From: Leptodontidium sp. MPI-SDFR-AT-0119 | Lineage: Eukaryota > Ascomycota > Leotiomycetes > Helotiales > Leptodontidiaceae | NCBI GenBank assembly: GCA_020726505.1 | Contig: JAHLEZ010000005.1 | Location: 2,046,001 to 2,110,000, forward strand | Direction of reading: 5' to 3' | DNA: 64,000 bases | Shown here: positions 56,642 through 64,000 of the stretch, piece after piece | Layout of the letters: each line of letters begins with the position of its first letter | How positions within the stretch are numbered: position 1 is the stretch's first letter | Made by a program: the position numbers and the translations under genes | The notes under the pieces: model-generated | The model's database searches: none | The model's input: only the letters and a program-made list of their open reading frames with translations | Told to the model about the DNA's origin: nothing

Positions 56642-59600
56642 CTAATCAAGCATATCCTCAATAAAGCTCTGATTCAACATCGTATGCAACCTCTGCTCAA
56701 AAACCTTCCCCAAGCCCGGCACCAGATCCGACATGGACTCAAAAACATCCTTCATGATAAGTCCCGTAACCATAGGTTTCAAATCATCACCGAACTCCAT
56801 GCCATCCTTGACAAACACATCGTCGCCCTTCTTGGCGGGGAGTTCAATCTCCAGGGCCTTGCCATGCTTATCCAGTCTCGGCCCGAAGTATTTCCTGAAC
56901 CGTTTCCCTTTCGCGGTTTTGTCTTGCTTCAGTTTTTCCATTTTCACGCTGAGGGATTTGTAGGCGGGGAACTCGTACCAACGTCTCGCGCCCTCGAAAC
57001 TGCCACCGAAGAATCGCTCGTAGTACCAGACGAGATCTTCCTCCAGCCAGCCCGTCGTTGTGGAAGAAGACCAATGGAAATCGCTCCCATCTTTGCTCTC
57101 ACCGAAGGAAAATGTGTGGACGAATAAAGGGATTTGACAGCCACTGCCACAGTGTCCAGGTTCAAACATGCGCTTCATGTATTCCTCATGGTCGAAGATC
57201 TCTTTGATTTCCTCCATAGCTTCTTTGAATTCGACCCAGTTGTCCCAAGGAAAGGCCTCATCCCCGAGTACGACTTTCATCCTATCGATAGATTCACGCG
57301 CCGAGGAGGTCATATCTTCCCATATGCAAGTATCTTTCCTGCCCGCTATCTCGGACAAACGGTGTAGTTCTTCGATCTGTTCCGGTGGTACGGGTAGACC
57401 AGACGGCAGCTTGAAGTCTGAGATCTTGGTCTCCATTTGTGGTATCCATGTAATTTCCACTGAATCATCTGATGTTGTAAGTTTCAATGAGCAGACTCTG
57501 CAAGAACATTCGGTGTCTTCAAGCTTCACGCATGTGTCTCCTGGCCCATCTCTCGGAATAAATGCGTTGTTGAGAATCTGTCCTTCGTCGTCAAGGATTG
57601 CTGGGAACAGTCTTATTGAGGTTATCGCGAGTAAAGACTCTTGGATACCATCAATATTTAACTCCACCGGTGGTGTAGTGATGCGTATCATCAAAGGTTG
57701 GCAAACTTCATTGATGATTGAAGCTCTGCCAATGCCCATGGTGGTGTGCCCCAGAATGGCTAATAGCTCTCCTTCATGCTCAACGACAGACACTTTGCAT
57801 TGGGAATCCAAACTTTTCCCACAGGTGGAGCAGCAGCACCCGGCGGGGATGAAAGTGAGGTACTGACGCTGCGTCAAGACTAATCCTGGCAGAGAGTATG
57901 TGGTACTCTCAACCGCTCCGTCTCTCGTCAGGCGATAAGTATGCAACAGCTCGTCATCCAAATCCATTGAAACAGGAGAATCACTGATCAAAGTAGCGCC
58001 AGTTGTTCTACCTTGTTGGAAGTCGCATATAGTCACTCCCCAAAGGTTTGGACTTCTCCGTAGACTTAAAAGGTCGTTCTTGAAGTTCTCCTGGGCTTGA
58101 ACCAGCAAATATCGACCATCTGGAGAGAAAGAGAATGTATCTGCTGAGTCTATCTCAATACTCAAAGATTCTGAAAATTGTCAACATGGAATGTGTTCTT
58201 TTGAGATACTGCAAGACTTACCAGCAATAGTAACAGGTGCTTCATGTGTTTCAAAGTTTGATAATCTCAGCCTATGCCCTGGAAGATGCCATGCCAAAAG
58301 TGGAAGTTCCTTGTGTAAAGCCCAAACGGTCTTGGGAAGTCCATGTTGACTCTCAGATTTATCTCCACCTGTCGTAGTATGCGCCATCCAGGTGATATCC
58401 TCAACATCCTCGTCATATATGAAGAGACAAGTCTCAAATTGCGTCCCCTCTCTGTCCTCGAAACTCTCGGAACTCCTGCCCAGAAGTCTTGAAGCTTGGA
58501 TAACATGACGACCGTCTTGGGTAGATGTCTCTCCATTGACGATAAAACAGTTTGCGAGGCCATCGGATGGGATGTTCATGTCTTCGAAATTCATCTCCGT
58601 TTCCGCGAAGATGACGTACCGCAATGTACTGTTGTCGTTGACAAATCCAACCGTATCTGTTTCTGGGCTATGATACTTGAGAGGACTAGCGCGGAGTTTG
58701 AAGCATTCTATCGCACGGTGTAGAACAGATTCACTAGGATCCTTGACCGAAATAGACATGTTTTCATAGCCATGCGATATGTCCAGCTCAAGAAAGCCTA
58801 GGGATACATAGTCTCCGTCAGAAGCGCACGCATACTGGTGTGCAAATAGAGGGTGTTGAATCGTCGTGGGCGGGGAATATATGAGTGAGTAGCTTCTCGC
58901 TTGTTCTACTCCTGTCAAAAGGCATGATACTGAGATCTCGTAGGTGTATTTTCTGTGGTTGATTGCTTCGATCTCTGTATCTTCAATCTTTCTTGCTGAG
59001 TTCGTTGTGTTGAGACTTGAAGAGTCAATGGATATCTGAATATGGAAAGCAGCAGAACATCTAGAAGACATGAGCAAGGCGGAAGATGTATGCACATCCT
59101 CGGTCAAGGCTGGAATATCGCTGCTTGTAGGAACAATTCCATTTCCCGAGATGGCCAAAGATGCTGCCTTTAACTGCTCCTGATCAAGTTTCACAAAGGA
59201 GAGATCTTGGTAGATGGTCGCACAATCAAAATTAGCATCCCAGGAAATAAATTTCAAGGGAGAATTCACTCCCAGGCTCTTGGAACTACAGTTATATCAG
59301 CATCTTCACTGCGGAATATAAGTATGGCTTAGTACCTAAATATTGTTGCGGGAAGTTGTAGCTTCAATGTAGGATTTTTCCCGAACCCGTTGGTGGATAT
59401 TTTGGCTTCGAAAAGAAGCAGATGGGTTTCTTCAGGGTTCAGTGGGTTTTGTTTCCGCACATTCCCGGACAACTTCCATCTTGGTGGAACGCAGAGATAA
59501 ACTCTGTTGACTTCGCCCTCGATCATTGCTTCTGGACTAAAGCGCGGCTGGAAGGTATACGGCGAGAAGTTCCATTGGGGCAACTTGTTGACCAAGTCTC

Positions 59601-62600
59601 GATCGAGTAGTAGCAGCGGTGTCCATTCTCCATCATGACAATCCCAGACTCCGATTGAGGCCTGCTGATCTGGCAAGGCAGCTTTGCGAGATTTTGTTTT
59701 TCTGGCCTCTTGGGCCATTTCTCGTCGGGTTAAAAGCAAGAAACGACCATGATTGCTGATAGCGAGGAGATGAACTACCCCCGAGAATCTGATCTCTCGA
59801 CGGGGGAGTTCGCGGGGATTGGTACTGCCACTGTCAAAGTCAAAGAATTGAACTATGCAGCCGCCCCCAATGTCCCTCAGAACCGTCACAAAGTGCATGG
59901 AGTCTCCAGTGACCTTGCCTCCTTGGTATAACTGACCCAATGCAAACAGCCACTGCTTTCTATTTGCTCCAGACTCAAGGTCAAAAGTGCCAAACGCGGT
60001 GATAAGTGTTAAGGAATCGGCCGAGAAATGGAAGATGTCAACATCGTCAAGGTCCCACCTCATTGTTTGATTACCAGTGACCAGTACCGGAGTAGTTGCC
60101 CAGCTTGGGGGTGTGAACAAGTGTGTCCTGGCAGGTCCGGTGTGATTTATTTCCAGCAAGCAAACAACAAATTCCGCAGGGTCCACGCCAACGGCCATAT
60201 GAGCTAGTATTCCAAACAGATCAAAAGACATGGAAGTATCATCCAGAGTCCATCTGTATCCAACCGATGTCACGTTCAGTTGAAGACGCCGCCCGGCTCT
60301 GATTTTATTCCCAATAGGATCTGTTGAAGGGCCCATAGCTTCGAAAAGGATAGCTAAATACTTTCCACTCGAGCTTAGAAGTCCTCTCCTTACTGTCAAG
60401 GGTCCATGTACTTTCGCCGGCACCGGGACAGCAATCTCTGCGGTCATCATTCCGGTCTTGATATGATAACAGCAGATAAAAGGCTCGTCGTAGGTGAAAG
60501 CGAGATCCTTTTCGAGGTCAACAGCAATACAGCGATCTGGCCATGTGATTGGCTCAGAGTGCCTGGTCCTGATTGACTGTGGTTCAAGTTGAACGATACT
60601 CTGGTCACTGTCGCTCTCCTCGAGAACATTTCGAAAGCAACTTGTCCTTGGAAGTAGCTGCTGGTGCAAGTAGTGGATCCAATCAGGCTGGGTTTCTATG
60701 ACTTTGCCCCAGTCCAGCATCATGTCGAGAAAATCTTTGATCCATAATTGTATCTTCGATTCGGAGTCCTTGAAAGTCCACGATCTGCCCGAAATCCAGG
60801 TCTGTAGGCTATCCACGACTTCTGCAGTGAGAGAAGCACTGTCTCGCCCATCTCGAGAAACACGAGACATAATGACTGCAGTCTTGAGCCAGCGAATAAA
60901 AGACTTCGACTCTAGGAATCGCCGGACTTGGGCTTCCAGCTCCGGGTTCTGACTCTTGTCGCACTTCTTAAGATGCTTGTACCCTTTTTATAGATAAGTT
61001 AGCTTCGATTATGATAAGTCGCTGTGGCATTGTTATCCCAAAAGTCGACTGGAGGAGGACATACAGTTAAGAGTCGCAAAAGAATAGAGTCCACGGCCGG
61101 TCCTGGCAGTGTACTCTCGGATGGTTTTTCCTGGGCTCTGTGTTATAGGAGCGGAGAATGAAGGTAAATCCGGATATTCCAGAAAAGTCAACAACTTGCT
61201 CGCGACCATCGCATCCGCCTTTCCGATATCGAAGTTGTTTTGAGGATCCAAGAACTGAGCCAAAAACTCTGACACTGTTGGGTGGACGAACCTCAAACGT
61301 TCGGAATCGCCAAAAGCCTCTACCAACTGTCCACACGAGTGTTCAATAAATGAATCGCAGCTGTCTAAGATGACTTCATTCTCATTGAATCCATCTTCTC
61401 CGATTGCAAGAGCACTTTTAAGCTCCGGCCAAGCCATGCTCGGTGTTGCACAGAATATCCACTGGATTGCTTCAGGTCCTCTCCTAGTTCGTCGTGGAAA
61501 CTGTAGCTTCCTTTCGTAACTTTTGAAAAGGTCGGTTGGCAAAGCCGCGAGCGTGATATCAATATCTGCGATTGATGAGATTGTCTCGCCCTTCAAATCC
61601 TCTAGAGCAAGGCTAGCGTACAGAAACATTCCATTAGCCCGATTGCAAACAGAGGCAACAATCTTATCGCATACGAGTTGTGACGACGAAAGAAATGACG
61701 GTCGAGTTGATACTTGATATGTAACATATTCCACGAGATCGCGCCGAGTCAATTCCGGAATAATTTCCAGTTGGCAGCATTCTACCTCATTTTTCACCAA
61801 GGAGGACTGTATGTTTTTGTTGTCGAAAGCATCTCGACGCTCTAGTCTGGACGAAAGTAGGAGACCGCACTGGCCTTTCGCTGCCAGATTGGTAGTGACT
61901 TTGATGAGGTATCGCAGACAGATCAGGGGCTGCGCGCAATCATCAAGTCCATCCACGACTATGTAGGTCTTTTTCGTTCTCATCCCGAGTACTTTTCGTA
62001 AAAGACGCCAAAGCTCTTCTTCGATGTTGCCCATGTCGTGAACCTTCAGGATTGGATGAGCCGAATGGAATTTCTTGACCTCCAGGATCATCTCTGGAGT
62101 TGCCCATTCCAAAACTTGCGCCAGAAATCTTCGAACCAAGGTCGTAGAACTAGTTTGCTCAGGATCACCACTGCAATAGCAATACAGGACCTTCGTAGAG
62201 TCGGCTCCAGGATCCAAAGTCTCCAATTCGTGTATGGCAGAGGCAATAAGAATCGATTTACCACAGCCAGGTGACCCTTTAATCCGCAACACTTTGGAGG
62301 TATCGTTTTTAATAAAATTCTTGTAAGACGGAGTTTCAAAGAACCATTGGAAGGAGTTAAATCCAGTGTCTGGGTTGCAAAATCTTTTCTGCAGGTACGC
62401 ATCTTGCTCAGCGGCTAAGTCTGTGCCCGAAAGGCTGTTAGGAAGGAGCCAACCACGCAGCATGGCTCGAGGATGCACACTATTTTCATCTTTTAGGAAT
62501 GTCAGCGAATTATTATACTCCATGGAAAGAAAGAAACCCACTTGTCGGAATGTCATTGTACTGAATCTGTTGCAGTATTTTGACCCTGGACGGTTGCACA

Positions 62601-63109
62601 GTTGTAAAATTGGCTGGCAACGAAGGCTCGATCAGAGAGATATCTGCTAAAGCTCCCTCGACTGCCTGTAACGTTTTTTGTGTCGCAAAGGAAGAGCATG
62701 CTATCAAAAGACCAATTTCCTTCAGAATTTCTGCTATCAAGTCTTCCACACGGCCTCCCCGCCCTATCTTTCTCGCCGCTGAGAAATATCTCTCAACTCT
62801 CGAAGCGCCATCTTTGGGGACCACTTTCGCAAATATCTCATGCAACTCCTTTGCACTCGCCTCACACCGACTGAGTATGATCTTGAAGGCATCTTGTGCC
62901 CCCTGATCAACTTGCGGTTGGTGAATGTACTCGTCCGCCTGCTTCAAAATAACTACCACTATCGGAAGCTTTGCTGCGACCTTATGGAAGGCCTTTGGCA
63001 GTCCGCTTGTGTCGTTGGCTGCATCGTAGATGTTCTTTGCAGCAGTGACAATTGCGATAATAGAAGATATGATTCCCAGCACAAGGCTTGCTTCGCCAAC
63101 ACCTGACAT
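56642..63109 (-). CDS. NLR/STAND protein: SesA-like N-terminus, NACHT NTPase, propeller-like C-terminus, about 2,077 aa
   Basis: Exons 63109-62542, 62489-61065, 60983-59336, 59285-58222 and 58170-56642 join in one frame. Introns of 52, 81, 50, 51 nt use donors GTGGGT, GTATGT, GTACTA, GTAAGT. Residues 1-190 (SGVGEASLVLGIISSIIAIV...DAANDTSGLPKAF) match the SesA-type N-terminal effector domain of fungal NACHT proteins. The NACHT domain has Walker A GSPGCGKS (about 261-268) and Walker B YIVVDGLDD (about 365-373). The C-terminal 1,300 residues hold degenerate WD/propeller-like blades (FSPDGRYLLVQAQ, SSSGKYLAILF, SNHGRFLLL). Such proteins act in non-self recognition and regulated cell death in the cytoplasm. 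The start at 63109 gives the conserved beginning; an in-frame upstream ATG (63187) would add 26 residues. All exons are intact. Confidence 0.9.
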
Positions 63110-63673
63110 AATCAACAGATCTGGAAAATCGCTACATGCCTGGGCTCGGTTAGGACTGCGAATAAATGTGAGGGGATTTCTCACCAAAGGTCATGAGCAG
63201 GAAATATTTTGAGGAGATTTGTCTTTTCATATTGCTGGAGGGTGGGTTGATTTTCACACCGAGAAGTCGTCCAAGGGTGATCACCCCCCAAGCGTACACA
63301 GCCACAGGACATGATTGAATGTGATAGTTGGTGCGGGCTGATTACTTGGCAAGATCCTGGTATTTTGCAGAAGGCGTCTTTTATTCGCCCAGCAGCCTCG
63401 ATCTGTGCTAGCACTGTTGAGATGGCTTAAGATTTCATTGGTCTACTCGGGCCTGCATTTAAGCGCCGTCAGCCCAGTCCAATAGTTCTACAGTGCTGCA
63501 ACACAGCCCCTTGTGCCTTTTGGGGGCCACGCCGCACCCATGCATCTTCCGAAGGTAGGCTAACACCAGCCTCATAACTGAGAAAGATAACCTCCCTCTT
63601 TAATGTCAAAGTCATACCATGAAAACACTAATTGTGAAGTCTCATTTCTTCTGGAGTCACAGCCCAGCGCCGA
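63110..63673. other. Upstream region of the NLR gene
   Basis: Contains the promoter of the NLR gene; no TATA box or operator could be identified with confidence, and no gene is seen. Confidence 0.5.
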
Positions 63674-63895
63674 GTGCTGTCAACGTTTCCATCTACTGCC
63701 AATCCACCGGTTCCTATCAATTCACAGCGGACGGACACGATGAAGCCCGATATCGAGTCTGAGAGAGATTCGAGCGATGAGAAGAGTAGCGAATTCGATG
63801 AGATTGAGCATGTTGAACCAGTCCAAAATGGGATTGTGAAGCAACTCAAATGTGAAGTGAAGGAATACGAAGAGCGGATGAACTTGAAGGGAGAG
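63674..63895 (+). CDS. Short acidic open frame cut by a hAT-type terminus
   Basis: The frame starts at ATG 63674 (MLSTFPSTANPPVPINSQRT) or 63740 (MKPDIESERDSSDEKSSEFD), is rich in Glu/Asp/Lys and helical in character, and enters the transposon end at 63896, where it stops after a few codons (TGA at 63917-63919). The original C-terminus is not in the window. No family recognised; it could be an exon of a gene disrupted by the insertion or a chance frame. Confidence 0.3.
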
Positions 63896-64000
63896 CAGGG
63901 TGGCCAACAAGTCAGTTGAGTTAAGCCAACTAAATAAGCCACGCTCTTCAACGTCAGTCAGTCAGTTGAGATATATTATTAGATAAGTCAGTCAGTTGGT
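63896..64000. mobile_element. Left end of a second hAT-type element, continues off window
   Basis: CAGGGTGGCCAACAAGTCAGTT closely matches the inverted right terminus of the MITE at 2391-2868 (CAGGGTGGCCATTAAGTCAGTT), and subterminal GTCAGTCAGT repeats follow. The preceding 8 bp AGGGAGAG would be the target duplication, not checkable here. Confidence 0.7.

Overview
The window looks like a chromosome segment of a filamentous ascomycete (Pezizomycotina; Leotiomycetes is possible but not shown). The reasons are short 46-81 nt introns with GTAAGT/GTATGT-type donors and CTAAC/CTGAC-type branch sites, a SesA-NACHT type NLR gene, a fungal C2H2 zinc-finger gene, and a large nest of retrotransposons carrying the mark of repeat-induced point mutation (RIP): long AT-rich, TpA-rich stretches that stay nearly colinear with their relatives while differing almost only by transitions.

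Layout. 1-1683: minus-strand pogo-like transposase broken by in-frame stops. 2391-2868: hAT-type MITE with a perfect 8-bp target duplication. 3312-6758: RIP-decayed Ty3/gypsy element (G2) cut inside its RT. 6759-20245: an old RIP-decayed LTR element (G1a/b) whose LTR has been entered by a young, intact 12,152-bp Ty3/gypsy element of the same family (G1, 6862-19013; LTRs read as identical, ATAC duplication). 20246-29576: decayed Ty1/copia element carrying an intact TRIM-like element (26275-27958, ATAAG duplication, internal minisatellite). 29577-37251: inverted decayed G1 copy (G1c) holding two solo LTRs with their own duplications. 37252-39485: 3' part of a second copia copy, lying in a RIP-decayed transcription-factor pseudogene. 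41127-48578: a third gypsy family (G3) with 249-bp LTRs and a GCAAC duplication.

From about 49.6 kb composition becomes ordinary. The host genes there are a four-exon C2H2 zinc-finger gene (52305-55097, minus), a two-exon small protein gene (55752-56072, plus), and a five-exon NLR gene of about 2,077 aa (56642-63109, minus; SesA, NACHT, beta-propeller-like repeats). A second hAT-type end begins at 63896 and runs off the window.

How the parts work together. G1 encodes Gag, protease and RT-RNase H-integrase in three segments. They appear to be joined by two recoding events: an in-frame UAG between Gag and protease, and a canonical G GGA AAA -1 frameshift site between protease and Pol. The decayed inverted copy G1c keeps the same layout without an indel. 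G1 also carries three polypurine-tract-like sequences and a 3.3 kb 3' extension. The nested, mostly datable insertions give a relative order of events in which RIP hit the older layers but not G1, the TRIM-like element or the 173-bp solo LTR.
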